This document shows positions 1 to 11,735 of a stretch of DNA of 64,000 nucleotides, piece by piece. Each line of letters starts with the position of its first letter. Within the stretch, counting starts at the first letter, position 1. A program made the position numbers and the translations under genes. Under the pieces are notes generated by a model. That model searched no databases, was not told the origin of the DNA, and worked only from the letters and a program-made list of their open reading frames with translations. Source of the stretch: Carettochelys insculpta (taxonomy: Eukaryota > Chordata > Testudines > Carettochelyidae); the NCBI RefSeq assembly GCF_033958435.1, contig NC_134137.1, positions 119,448,001 through 119,512,000 on the forward strand, in the 5' to 3' direction.

Positions 1-3000
1 TATATACACAGGTGCTGGAACTAGGAGCATAAGGTGGAGTGCACTGCAGCATGCCCTGGTGTAACAAGTTTTCCATCACATACAGGGTTTCCAGTTTGGT
101 TCAATGGTTCTCAACACCTCCACTGTAAAAACTGTTCCAGCACTCTTGCTTATATACCGCATTTTTTAGTTTTAAGCAGGGCTCCCACTGACTTCAATTG
201 CAGCTGTGCAAGCTCAGCACTTCTGCAAATCAGATCCAGGGTCTCAAAATCGAGCATCCAGAAAACAAGGAATACACAACTGGTGAAAAGTTGGGATCAA
301 GTGACTTGTCCAGCATCACAAAGAAAGTCCCTGACAGAGAGAGGAACAGAATCCAGTTCCCCAGGAGGGCTTTTGTCAACTTTCAGCATCCTGAGACTGA
401 AATTAGCATTCCTTTTCCAGCAATCCTGTGCTTTATTCACTACACACCTTGCAAACTCTCATGCAGCAGGGGTCGTACAGACAACACTTTCCTTCACCAC
501 ATAATCCTGATTCAGTTCCAGATGACATCAGCACAGACTACAAAATTTGCAGTGAGTTGTAACAGTGCCCACACAAGATGTTACTGTGCGGCAAGCTGGT
601 GCACTGCAGATTAAAAGACTTATTTGCCTTCAGGAAATTTTGTTGCAGACCTTTAATGGTGTCTCAACTGAGACAGTGTGAACTACAGTTGGTTAAAGGC
701 TCATAAAATGGCCAAATTTAGATGGATTTTTCATAGGCATGACAAGAGATAGGTAAGAGATAGGTCTCTGACACAAACATGATTCTCCCGTCAAATTACA
801 AAGCATGGAAGCACTGGACTAAGGGGCAGGGAACATTTTATATTCAGGGGCCCTCTGACTCAAAGAAAAATCATTTGGGGAACACATACCAACAAGAAGA
901 AAAACCCACCCTCACTGGCCTGGACCCAGAGAAAAAGACACCAACCAACCCACCACCCATCCCAAAACCCTAACTGTCCTGGCTCCTGAGAAAAACAAAA
1001 GACAATGCTCCCTCGTACTCCAGCCCTGCATGCTCAGGCAGGTCCATGGCATTGCTTCCTCTGGTCCTTGGTGAGGCTCCGGGCTTCCCTTTTCCCTCCC
1101 CACCCTCCCCAGCAAGGTGAGATGGTGCTAGTGCTCAAGTCCTGAAGGGTGGGGGTCCACCAAGGTAAGGAGATTTGGAGCAGGGCTAGTACCCTAGTGC
1201 CAGCTCACCCTGCTGTCGGGAGGTTAGGGAGCAAGGGGATAAGGAGGAAAGGGAAGCCTAGAGAGTTTCGCCATAGGCCAGGTCAAGGGGAATCCAATTC
1301 CTCATCCCTACATTATAGGGTGTCTCAGATGTGGGTGCCAGATTTTTTTTTTTAATTTAAAAAAAAACACAGGCAAAACATTTTAACCCACCTCTCTCTC
1401 AGAAACAGCTAAACCACTCTGCCTGCAATTCAGCACAAAAATTCATCCCAATGTAGAAAACCAGAATGGAAATTTTCAGCCCAAATGGTTAGAATTCCAC
1501 AAACGTATAAGCAACTAAAAACAAGGTCTTAGGAACTGCCGGACAACCTTAGTAGTATCAGAATTTTAGACAGAACTGGTATTATTTAGTTTTACAAAAC
1601 AATTTCACACATTAGAAATGCTAATTTAAGAGATTCACATTTTAAGAGCATTTTAGTACAAAACCTACCCAACTGTGGCTGTTATTACCACAAACTACCT
1701 CCGCTGACTGTATCAGAAACTATGAGCCAGAAACCACAAACTGGTATTGAAACAGATGGAGGTGAGTTGTGTAAGGACATATTGAACAGGTCTATAAACA
1801 GCCAGAACAGCTAGCAAAGACACAATGTACTGTTGAAAGCAGTTATAGTGGAACTAATGGTAACTTAGTGTAGCAAGAAAACCTATATGAGTTTTAATGT
1901 TTAAGATCCACATCAGTCCTATAAGAACAATGCTGTATTAAAAAAATGGACAACATATCTCATGTGGAGACAGAGGTCTTTCTTCTAATTCTTTGATCTA
2001 TTTTTATTTAGCATGCTTACATTTAACATCTGGCATTTTGTTTACTACATTGAACATGTAGGAAATTATAAACAGCAGAAGAGGAGAACTGTCCCAACAA
2101 CTTGCGTTAGACATATTCATTAAGATGAAGAAGATGCTGGAGATTATGCTGTTCTCTAACTACAGATTTTATTTACCGGCTTTTGAGTAGTTAAAGCTAA
2201 AAAATGCTATCCTTATCCTACAGTGTGGCTTCTCAGGGCTTACAGAAAAGCACACGACAAGACATTTCATACAAGCTTTGACAAGTAGACACAACAGGGC
2301 AAGTTAAAACTGAAAATTCATTCTTGTTGGTCTGTTTCCTAACCTAAGTAAATTGATAGAAGTATGGCCCTAATTTCTTATGGTAGATGATAGTAACATT
2401 AATTTCCTTTAAAAGAATCCTGTGGAATGCTTTGCTTGAAAATGTAGCTACTGACTTCCTTAGTGAACAGTGTATTTGGAATAAAATGTAACTAATTAAG
2501 AGCAAGCCTGAATAATTCTCTTTTCACAGCATGTGACTCTGCATGCTTTCACTTAGCTGCTCACACATTACCCATTTAGACATCCCTAAAATGAGAAAAG
2601 AAAATGACTATTTCTTCAAGAGAATTATTTGGGTAGTAATCATTTGGAAAGATTAGGAAGGTAAATGGAATGCAATTGGGATTATACTGATTAAGATTAC
2701 TTTAAAAAGATCTATTAAATCCATTATGAAACAAGACTCAACAGGCAAGACCATCATAGCTTATCATATAAGGAAGTATTTGCTTACAGCGCTCATATAG
2801 AACACCCACTAGAAGTTCCCAAATACCATCTAACTATCAATGTTTCTAAGGTTGAGATTTTTTCATGGAACCTCCCTCTGAATGAATTCAAACATATTTA
2901 AAATACAAAACACTGTGTGTCCAGGACTGGCTAACACAGATGTGCAAAAGATCCAAGTTACACATGATGAACATTCATATTGAAATTGCAGTTAGTTTTG

Positions 3001-3086
3001 ATTCTTTAAATACTCAAATGTATACAAAGTTGGCAAACTTATCTTATTAGTCCATATTAAATAATCCTTATTAATATGAAGGTTAC
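1..3086 (-). other. Last TUBGCP3 intron, partial
   Basis: This is the left part of the intron that follows exon L. It holds a short repeat with inverted ends at 11-146 and a C-rich stretch with a T/A tract near 780-1370. Otherwise it is AT-rich sequence in which I recognise no exon, RNA gene or intact element. The open frames at 34-504 and 198-614 have no recognisable protein and start at non-ATG or chance codons. Confidence 0.7.
11..146. repeat. Short interspersed repeat with inverted ends
   Basis: The segment opens with ggtgctggaact and closes with a-gttccagca, a short inverted match. It resembles a recurrent sauropsid repeat that carries a 'ggtgctggaac' end; the same words recur near 50040-50210. 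The family is not assigned. Confidence 0.35.
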
Positions 3087-3203
3087 CTGATAGAAATGTG
3101 TAAGTATTCGCAGCTGTGAACACATTTTTGGTACAGATTCTTGAAACTCTCTAATCCTTTTGTTCTCTTCTTCCTCTTCGGCTGCAGTTACTCCCCACTC
3201 ACC
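3087..3203 (-). CDS. TUBGCP3: TUBGCP3 exon L (last coding exon in window)
   Basis: The exon is 117 bp, 39 codons, phase 0. Translation reads [20 protein letters not shown], then [19 protein letters not shown]. The acidic run and the C-terminal helix LRILTHFYQ match GCP3. The acceptor is cctgtag and the donor gtaacc. The remaining C-terminal residues (about 52 in human GCP3) and the stop codon were not recognised between 1 and 3086, so the last exon must lie to the left of the window. Confidence 0.95.
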
Positions 3204-3566
3204 CTACAGGACAAAGTGAGAGAAATGTTAAAACTCACATTTATAAATTATGGGTCCCATGATCAACTGGGCTGAACTGACATGTTCATACATTGAAATT
3301 CATCATAACAGGTTATGTATTCTACTTCTCATATTGTGACTGTCTACCTCTCCCCTGCTTATGAAGTAAATACAACTATGTGCTGTGTTATGACTCAAAG
3401 GCGTGAAATTATGTATACTTGCCAAGACATATTATACACTAGACAATTGTAGATGACAGTTCCCTAAGTTTTGTGTGATTACGAATGAGCTGGTTTCATC
3501 ACAAGTCCACTCTTCCAATATGTATCATGAGAGGGAAAATTATTTGATTTTTTAGGCTTAGCAAAG

Positions 3567-3984
3567 TGTGATCAGGTTCAGGGGTCCCCCTGCACTGCAC
3601 CCCGTCCGCTGGCAGGAGTGACTCTCACTCAGCAGGTACAACAGGAGGTTTATTAGGCAACAGACGCCCAGTTTCTCACAGAAGCGACAGTACAGCAGTC
3701 AGAGACAGTCCTTCCAACCCGTCCTGGGGAGAAGACCCCGAGGGGTGCCCCTCTGGGGTGTAGCTTTCCCTCGCCTCAGGCTAGCTGCCTTCCAGCTCCT
3801 CTTCCTCTAGCCTCTAACTGCCATCCCCGATTCAAACCCGCTCAGCTCCTCCCTCTTCTTTGTTCAGGGCAGAGGTGTTACCTGCCAGTTGTAGTCCCAG
3901 GGTCATCCTTAGCCACTGGGAGCTGCTCTCCTTGCCTCTCACATCCAGCCTGACTCACACATGCACTCCCCCCACTCCATCACA
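3567..3984 (-). mobile_element. Solo LTR with 5 bp target-site duplication
   Basis: This 418 bp GC-rich block begins tgtgatcagg and ends atcaca on the plus strand, so it has TG...CA ends. It is flanked by the direct repeat caaag at 3562-3566 and 3985-3989. On the minus strand it carries an AATAAA signal near 3650 followed by CTCCTGTTG-type sequence, which sets the orientation. No internal retroviral region is attached. A 5 bp duplication suits a Gypsy-type element or some endogenous retroviruses; the family is not assigned. It lies in the intron between exons K and L. Confidence 0.85.
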
Positions 3985-4572
3985 CAAAGACATTTTCCAG
4001 GAGAGGCTCAGAGCTGTGAATCTACTCTCCATGCTTCAGTCTGAAACAGCTCAAAAATGGCTGACTTTCAAGACATGCTGCAAGACCTTATGGAGTGTGT
4101 TGAAGCTGCTAACATTCTCCTTCTGACTATATTTTAACTTTTGACCAAGATACCCAACAACCTTGGATGTTTGTGTTGCCTTTTAAAAAAACACATCCAC
4201 TTTAAATTTAAAAAAATACATAGCTCTTCCATCTTTCTCAAATAACGGCCACCCATAACCAAAGCAAAGATTATGTCATGGAAGTCATGGACTCCATGAA
4301 TATGGGAGCCAGGGCTGGAGCTCCAACTGCCACAGAGGCCCCCCTTCCAGAACTCAGCAGAGGGGTGGAAGGCGGGATTTTTCTTTCCTCCCCATTTTGT
4401 CAATTTGTTTGTTTTTTTAAGCAGGAGTCAGGGACAAGTCACAGGCTTCCATGTACCTTTTTTTTTTTTTTTTAATATTGCTGGTTACCTGTCCATAATT
4501 TTTAACTAAAAATAGCAATGACAAAATCCTAGCTTTATTCTTAATACATTATGCTTGGCAACCATACTGTAC

Positions 4573-4713
4573 CTCAAGTTCACGCTGCTTCTTTTTCTCT
4601 TCAAACTGCAACCTCAGCTGCAGCTCCTCCAAGGCAGCTCTGTACATTACATCTTGAGCATTCTGAAGCTCAATGATTTGATCAAATATAGCTCGAAGCT
4701 GGTTAAGAAGTGC
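4573..4713 (-). CDS. TUBGCP3: TUBGCP3 exon K (late GRIP2, charged helix)
   Basis: The exon is 141 bp, 47 codons, phase 0. Translation reads [20 protein letters not shown], then [20 protein letters not shown] and KKQRELE. The last part is a long charged helix. The acceptor is ctcacag and the donor gtacag. The glutamate codon at its end joins the glycine of exon L. Confidence 0.96.
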
Positions 4714-6373
4714 CTGTGAGAAGATTCAGAAAGAGGATACAAGAGGAAGAAAGATGTGAATGTAAAGAAGATTTAAAAGTTACTGTAACGTTTGCTGCAA
4801 TTCCAAAGAATTATTTAGCTGGAAACAAACTGATAACCTAGAACACAACTATGCAGAAATCTCTAGTTCATGAGACACACTAATACACTTCTTCCTGGAA
4901 CCATAAAGGGACAGACAATTCATATTGCAATAGACACATCCTTCATCTCAAGCTCTGTTCCTGCACAAGGCACCTCAAATGCAAGCCAAGTGATCCACTT
5001 TTCTATCTTGAAATGATCCCAATGGCTAAGAACATGGAAGGGGAAGAGTGGAGTAAAACAGATGGCCAATAGTCCACCCACAGATGCAAAATAATTATGT
5101 TACTACTGCAACAAATTTGTAATTCTAGAAAGAAGGAAAATAAGAACATTTAGCAGTTCCTCTTGGTTCTCCAATAAGATTATTTTTAAATTTTTACCAA
5201 TTGTTCTGCTTTTATTAGCTGAGTAAAATAATTGCACTTTTTCATATGATGAGTTTTGTTCTGGTATTGCCTTCTCATTTCAAAAGCAACCTTTCTGGTT
5301 AATTGGCCCTTCAAGGAAATTATTACGATCGTGCTTGGAAGCACTCAGGGTGTTATGTGTTACACAAAAACAATATAGTGCCCACCCCAAAGAGCTTACA
5401 ATATAATCAAGGCAAGATTCAACCAGTGGGAGGATTACACAATTAAAAACAAATATGAGAGAGGAGATGAGCACAATGTAATGAGAAGAGGCATTTACAT
5501 AAGGCAAAAAAAAAGAAACATCTGAAGTCTCTACTGCCTATCTATCTAGCAGTTATCTGTTGGCAGGCTCCCATAAGCATCATGGAAGAACAAGCCTTGA
5601 GAAGATATTTGAAGGAGAAGAAGGTAGCGATTTCACATTCTAGTCAGCAAAGAGTGTTCCACATGTAAAAGAAGGCATGGAATCAGGTGTGAAGATTCTT
5701 TCGGGAGCAGTGGACAAATATGCAACAGAGATAGGAACCAGCACGTGGAGAAATGTGATAAGATACAGAACATGCAAATGCTTAGGGACTTAAAAGGTAA
5801 ATGCTAGAAGTAAAGCTGATCAGAGCTTGTCAACTTTTCAGAAAGTCAGGAAAAAATTTCCAATATGGAATTTACGATTTCTTTCTGTTTTCCTTAACTA
5901 GGTCTAATCAGATGCCTGTATTTGGTGGGGGAGATAGTGGAAGGATACAAAGCTGATCAGACATGGTTAGAATGATGCTGGAGTGGAAACAAATGACACA
6001 CTGGACACTACCTTTGTTCTTGTCACTCAGTCCTATGACCAGTGACACAGGAAGTTCAATTTTGACCCAGGAAAGTTTAAGTTAATGACATGACATCCTG
6101 GTAACATTAGGCTGCCTAAGGGGACAGGACAGAGGCACGCAAATTGGAAGGGGAGTGGTAGATGTAAGCCATAAGCCAAGAGTTGGTAGAAGCCATATGA
6201 GCAAAAGTATTTGCTTAGAGAAAGGGGTAGCTGGAGAAGAGGATTCACTGAAGGGATGGACTACTGCACTGTTCAATAAGGCCCTGATCCCAACAGGGAT
6301 GACTCTAGGTGCTACCATAATTTAAGCATAAGCTGACATAAAGCTATGATTTTGTACGAAGAAAAAGACTTAC
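4714..6373 (-). other. TUBGCP3 intron J-K with an old unclassified repeat
   Basis: From about 5380 to 5800 the sequence (ccccaaagagcttacaat..., then aagccttgagaag... and ttccacatgtaaaa) has the look of an old interspersed repeat with many short indels. I cannot assign its family. The rest is AT-rich intron with nothing recognised. Confidence 0.4.
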
Positions 6374-6505
6374 TCTGGAGTCACTGTCCAACAAACAGCG
6401 AGATATGATTGTGTCCAGGAATACTTCATGAGCAGCAATGATGTGATCTAAGTCCTGCGCTTGTTGGACCTTGTTCCAAAGCTCATCCCATGAGCATTCA
6501 AGTAC
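6374..6505 (-). CDS. TUBGCP3: TUBGCP3 exon J (GRIP2)
   Basis: The exon is 132 bp, 44 codons, phase 0 at both ends. Translation reads [20 protein letters not shown], then [20 protein letters not shown] and SDSR. The W-x2-L plus Q-x-LD-x2-I-x3-H-x3-L pattern is the typical late GRIP2 helix pair, found across GCP2 to GCP6. The acceptor is tttctag and the donor gtaagt, a strong site. Confidence 0.96.
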
Positions 6506-6650
6506 CTAGAAAATAAGGATTCTGGGCTGAGGGGTTTTATATTTGATTACATAGTTACTCTTCTACTCTAAACAGAAGACTCACATCACTTCAGTTACTT
6601 AAATGTGACTATTCTCCCTTTTAACAACAAAATAGATGGATAAAATGTAC

Positions 6651-6739
6651 CTCAAATGTAATGTAATACTGCATTTGATGTATGAAATGGACCATTTCTG
6701 ATGCCAGAACGTGACACTGATGCAGCACCCCAGAAAGCT
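6651..6739 (-). CDS. TUBGCP3: TUBGCP3 exon I (GRIP2)
   Basis: The exon is 89 bp: two completing bases and 29 codons. Translation reads [18 protein letters not shown], then [11 protein letters not shown]. An overlapping 63-codon open frame (6599-6790) is a shifted shadow of it. The acceptor is cacag after a T-rich tract and the donor gtacat. Only 145 bp of intron separates it from exon J, the shortest intron in the window. Confidence 0.95.
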
Positions 6740-7298
6740 CTGTGAAAAAACCCAGAATTTATACATTAAAGAAAAAGAACAAGCCAGCATACCACTATTG
6801 CTTTATTCAACATATCAAGTACACTATAATAAGCATCACAGCCTTCATCACTAGATTTAATTCTAGATAGTCATACCTGAGTAAAAATCTCTCTAATGAA
6901 TTTCTATACAATGTAAGACAAATAAGGAACCATCTGTCTAATCATATGGTATTTTAGGACTCTGAAGCATCTGAAAGCCTTTTGATTCTCAAATCCAAGA
7001 GACAGAAAGAAATGCATTAAATCTGCATACAATATTTAAATTTGAAAATCTTACACCACAATGTCTTGGACAGAGTGGGCTGGATTTGGCCAGGGGCCAA
7101 GAGTCTTAAAGCATTCACTTACATTTTGGATGGGCTTACAAGAAGATGGATGAGATCTGTTACAGTTTGGAATTTCTCCTTCAAGGCCTGGAGTCCAATA
7201 TTGCTCCTTTGTATCTATGCTCTAGGTCGGAGTCAGTGTGGGCAGCACTCTGACGAATGGGAATAGATACAGCATTGTGCCTGAGTTTCAGCACACAG

Positions 7299-7513
7299 TA
7301 AACCCTGCTGGCAGCTAGGCAAGCTAAAAACCTTCTCCCTGCCTTCCGCCAACAGCGCCACTGTCAGGCTGACAGCAGCATGGCTTTGGGAAGGCAGGGA
7401 GAAGCAGCCAGAAAACTGACCAGCCCTGGTGGGCTGTTCAGTTTACCAAATCCCACAAGCAATGAGGAGCTGCGAACCGAGTGGGAATCCTCACATAACT
7501 CAAGGTTTTACTG
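7299..7513. mobile_element. Possible Tigger-like MITE with decayed ends
   Basis: The left end reads cagtaaaccctg. The right end, read on the minus strand, is cagtaaaaccttg and is followed by TA. These resemble the CAGTAAACCCTCG ends of the clearer elements at 23019 and 47265. The interior is unrelated and not coding. The left TA is not preserved, so the boundary is approximate. Confidence 0.4.
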
Positions 7514-7689
7514 TATATTGTGTGCGATGATGGGCACACCATTTACTTTCTCCAGCCATGAGTCTTCCCCATCTGTAAACTGGGCACACTGTATTTATAT
7601 TTGCCCACAATACAGTGTATAGGTGCTGAAAGGCATAGCTAAATGTTAGTAATTATATTAGAGCAAATTATTAATACCATTTATTGTCA

Positions 7690-8830
7690 CTCCAGTTTGT
7701 TCTTGACAAATCCATGTTGACTATTACGCAGCACCATATTATTCGTTAGCTGCTTACAAATTGCTCATTTAATAATTTGTTCCATATCTTGCCAGGTGTC
7801 AAAGTCAAGATGATGGATCTATAACTTCCAAGTTACTCTTTGTTTTCCACTTTAAAGACAGCTACAATATTTACCTTCTTCAAGCCCCCAATGGTTCCAG
7901 GATTGCTTCACGTAGGTCCTTAAAGGCTCTAAAATGAATTTGATCAGATCCTGCCAACCTGATTATATCTAACCTACCTAAATGTTCTTTGTTTAACCTG
8001 TAACAGAGGGGTAGCCATGTTAGTCTGTACTGCTTTGTTTAACCTGTTCTTTCTCTACTCTTACTTGTGTTCCTGAATCATTGTGCTAAATATTTGGTGA
8101 AATTAACCATTTTAAATAAATACTGAAGTAAAACATACATTGCCTACCTCAGCCTTTCTGAGGTCATCTATTAGCTCTCATCCTCCACTTAGCAGGGGTG
8201 ACCTACACATTCCCTTCTCTCTCCAGCTCTTAATGCATTTATAAAACCTTTTCTTATTGTCTTGGATATCTTTTGTTACGTATAACTCACTTTTCTGCGT
8301 TAGCCTTTCTGATTGTGTCCCTACATGCTTCTATTATTCTTTGGTATTCATCCTTAGCAAGTTGACCATGCTTCTACTTTTGTAGAATTCTTTTTTTTAT
8401 TTGCAAGTCATTAAAGAACTCCTTTATGAAGTCATATTGGCTTCAGTTCTTCCTTTCTTTTCTTCGCATCAGGATAGTTTGCTGTTACGACATTAATATT
8501 GTGTCTGAGAGAAGCTATCAGCTCCTCTGAGATCCTTTATTCTTTAGATTTTCTTTCCACAGGGCCTTACCTACCAGCTTCTTGAGTTTGCTAAAGCTTA
8601 CTTTCTGAATTCCACTTTGCTTATACATATGCTCGCTTTCCTTTCCTTAGAATGATGAAATCTATCACTTTAACCTAAATTGCTTCCAACTTCATATTCT
8701 CAACCAACTCTTCCCTGTTAGTTGGAATCACATCTAAAATGGCTGCTCTTTGGTTACCTCCTTAACCTTCTGAAATATGAAGTTGTCTCCCATACATTCC
8801 AAAAACTTAATGGACATTTTGTATTTGCCA
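7690..8830 (-). mobile_element. Old CR1-like LINE fragment (reverse transcriptase region)
   Basis: Read on the minus strand this is a heavily mutated copy of the CR1 ORF2 segment. Phrases such as cttcctcaagcccccaatgg, gcctttctgattgtgtccc and cataca-ttccaaaaactt line up with the younger copy at 29950-31150. Many indels break every frame. A 32 bp foreign insert interrupts it at 8001-8032. Confidence 0.7.
7987..8046 (-). repeat. 32 bp insert with 14 bp direct repeats
   Basis: The 14-mer ctttgtttaacctg occurs at 7987-8000 and again at 8033-8046. Between them lie 32 bases (8001-8032) reading taacagagg... through gtagccatgttagtctgta. This matches the end of the repeat at 24740-24884. It looks like a very short retroposed piece with its target-site duplication, in minus orientation. 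Confidence 0.75.
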
Positions 8831-9243
8831 CATTACTTTTCCAACAACTATCTAGGTAATTCAAGTCACAACTAGGAAGAAAGGTACAGACCTTAACTTT
8901 CAACACTTTGTATGCAAATACAAAGTTAGTTATAATCCAAGTCCCCTTTCTAAATCTTGTACAGTTGGATACATGAAGATAATGTAGCTTGCCATTTCAA
9001 GTCAATGGTGCATGCGTTTAGGGTGGGGTATTAAAATGGTCTAAAATAAAGTCAGCAAGTTTTTAAAAATTATTTGAATTTGGCTCTTCTATGACCAGGC
9101 GATAAAGTTTTCACCGGTGTTTAAAAAAATCTCCCATACCTTTATCAGTAGTAAGTATACAGACGGCATACTGACATAAAGGTTTACGCTGTGACATACA
9201 TGCTTTTCTCTCGTACTACACTATCTTGTTTACACTCATCTTT

Positions 9244-9519
9244 GCCCATGTCTACACTAGCCCAAAACTTCGAAATGGCCATGCAAACTTTAAAATCCCC
9301 TTATTCCTCACAGCGGATAGGAATAAGGGGATTTCGAAGTTGCCAGGGTCCTTTCGAAAAAGAGCCCCATCTGGATGAGCCACATGGCGGCGAGCCGTGT
9401 CAATTTCGAAGTGCCACGGTTGCCAGCATTCTAATGAGGCACTGAATATGTATTTCAGCGCTTCATTAGTAAACTTCAAAATGGCTATTTCGAAGTTTTG
9501 GGCTAGTGCAGACGTAGCC
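9244..9519. mobile_element. Harbinger-like MITE with TTCGAA-rich terminal inverted repeats
   Basis: The left end is gcccatgtctacactagccc and continues aaaacttcgaaatggcc. The right end read in reverse is ggctacgtctgcactagccc followed by aaaacttcgaaatagcc. The arms are about 38 bp. A ttt trinucleotide borders both sides (9241-9243 and 9520-9522). The interior has no coding capacity. The ends match those of the full Harbinger element at 52980-57583. Confidence 0.8.
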
Positions 9520-11429
9520 TTTATTACATAACAAGAAGTACTTATCCCTTGTTCTAGGAGATCCTTCTTATATTTTAACAAAATTAAGAAAACCCAGACA
9601 TTTCCAGAAATCTCATTTTGTCCAATAATTAATAGATTCATAATCAAACTGCTACAATATATAATCCATCTTTGTGCTCTCTCAGTGTCTAAACCAGAAT
9701 ACAAACATGGGCCTTAGTTTACATGGGAAGTGGAGGGAGAAAAGCAAACTGCAAAGTGAGGAGGCCCTCAAAGCAAACACCTCCCAGTTGTGCCCCTCAC
9801 TCTTACAAGAATGGAGCTCCAACTCAGATACTTCTAGCTCACACCAGTGACTGCAAGTCATTTGGAGACAGGTGGCCAGACACATAGGTACCTGTCCATT
9901 TAGGCCTGGATCAGAAATTGATAACTTTTCTTCAATTTTACTCAAATACTTACTAGTTAACCAGAATTGATCTCGCTCTCCCCCAACCCCGCTCTCTCCC
10001 CCAAAAATGATGTCATGTGCTTCCAGAGAGATGTACGCTACAAAAGAGCACTGAAATTCAAAATCAGCTTCAAACTTCTGAATATAAGTAAGATCTAGCT
10101 GCACATAGAACACTACAGTGGTTTAATCTAGAAATAACAAAGGCATGACTAGTCCATTCAAATCTGAAAAAGGACAGTTCTGTGGCTGTAAATAGATGAA
10201 ATAAAGCTATTCCAGCTACAGCTGATATGTGCTGTTTTAACAGCTGGAAGTCCAACCAGACTTCTGGATTGTTCACCTGCCCCTCAAATGTAAAATGAAA
10301 CCAACCAACCAAAGAGGGACAAATTGGATCCCTGCCACGGTCTCTTCCAAACAATCACTTTCACCTTTTCCGTACTGAGTATTATTTTATATTTCTAACT
10401 CACACAAATCAGAGAAAGCAGAACACAACACTCTGCCAAAGCAGCAATCAACTAAAATCAGACTTCTAGAGGCTAATCAGTACAATTTTCTTTAAAATGT
10501 GACAAGAGAAATGAACTATATTGTGCAAACAACCCAAATACAAACAAAAGTTATTTGGCTCTATAGTTGGGAAGTACTCTTCTACAAAAGCCATTTGTAA
10601 TTCTCTACTGCCCTCTAAAGGCTATTTTAAGAATTTCAACTTTGTAGTTTTGATGATTAAAAACAGTCTAATGCAATCTTGGATTGGAATTGCAGAAATA
10701 GCCACAAGAGGTGGATATTAATCTGAAGAAGATAAAATAGAGGTTTTTTTTCTTAAACAAATACTACAGACTTTTTACCTAACATGCAGTGAACCAGAGA
10801 AAGGCTGTGGCCAAACCCCTATTTTTGGCATGAAACAGAATTCCCAAGTATTCTAGCACACAGAAGCCTAATATATAACCCAACAATTCCCCCCAAGCAT
10901 AAATTTAGGTAAAATTTCCAAGTAATCCTTTGTTTTGCTATTATTTAACATGAGCCAGACTTTAGTGTTACTTCAAGTTTTGCAAGCACGTTAACCCACA
11001 GGTCAAATTAAGAGAGAATGTCAGCTTAGGGTGAAACTGATGAATCCACTGGAATAAGATGTATTGAAACTGGCAATATGACTTACAAACCGAAGAACTG
11101 GGAGACGTTACAAATTAAAGTGGCTAGCTCATTTAACATAACCTTTCCTGCATCCTCTTGTTCACTGCTTTGCTTACTACACTTCTCTTCCAGCCCCTCA
11201 GCACATGCACTGCCACCAAATCAGACTTCACTTTACTGAAGGGACAGGAACTGATATTTAAAACAGAACACAAGTTATAAACTGGTAACAGAGCTGCATC
11301 TAAGTCTAAGGGGAGTTTCTGAGAGCCTAAATTAATGCAATGTACACATCTGGGGAGGGTGTGTGTTGCGGGAGGGGAGAGAGGGTTTAAGAGGTACAAT
11401 AGTTTTAGAGTATAATGAAGTGGCAGGCA
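9520..11429 (-). other. Intron H-I, unassigned stretch
   Basis: AT-rich intron sequence. The overlapping minus-strand frames at 9252-9704, 9682-10113 and 10070-10354 show no family resemblance and are taken as chance. Nothing else recognised. Confidence 0.5.
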
Positions 11430-11735
11430 ACTTGTGTGGCCCATGTGCTGCATCAGAGTAATCCACTGATGGATCATGACATGACTATCTGCAGGTACAG
11501 TCCCCCCACAACTCCAAGTGGCCGAAGTCTACCATTCCCAGCCAAAGGGTACTGCAGGAAGTGGTGTGTAATGCAAGCACGTACTGACCACTGCTTCCCA
11601 CAGCTCTGCCTGGCCAGGAACAGTGAACTGCAGCCACTGGGAGGAGCAGGTAGCTGTGCCTGCAGATGGTCAAACAGTCAGCAAAATGTCTCATGGCCTG
11701 CAATCACATTACTCTCATGGGCCCCCCCACTGCCC
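11430..11735. mobile_element. Fold-back hAT-like element
   Basis: The two halves are imperfect inverted copies of each other over about 120 bp. The left half reads ggcccatgtgc...gagtaat...atctgcaggtacag. The reverse of the right half reads ggcccatgagagtaatg...ccatctgcaggcacag. There is no coding sequence. The wording resembles hAT fold-back repeats; the family is an inference. Confidence 0.55.

Noticed and set aside
34..614. Two overlapping frames of 156 and 138 codons at the left edge, considered as the last TUBGCP3 exon or a separate gene
   Set aside because: They are on the wrong strand for TUBGCP3 and do not resemble its C-terminus. The first begins at a GTG and they overlap a repeat.
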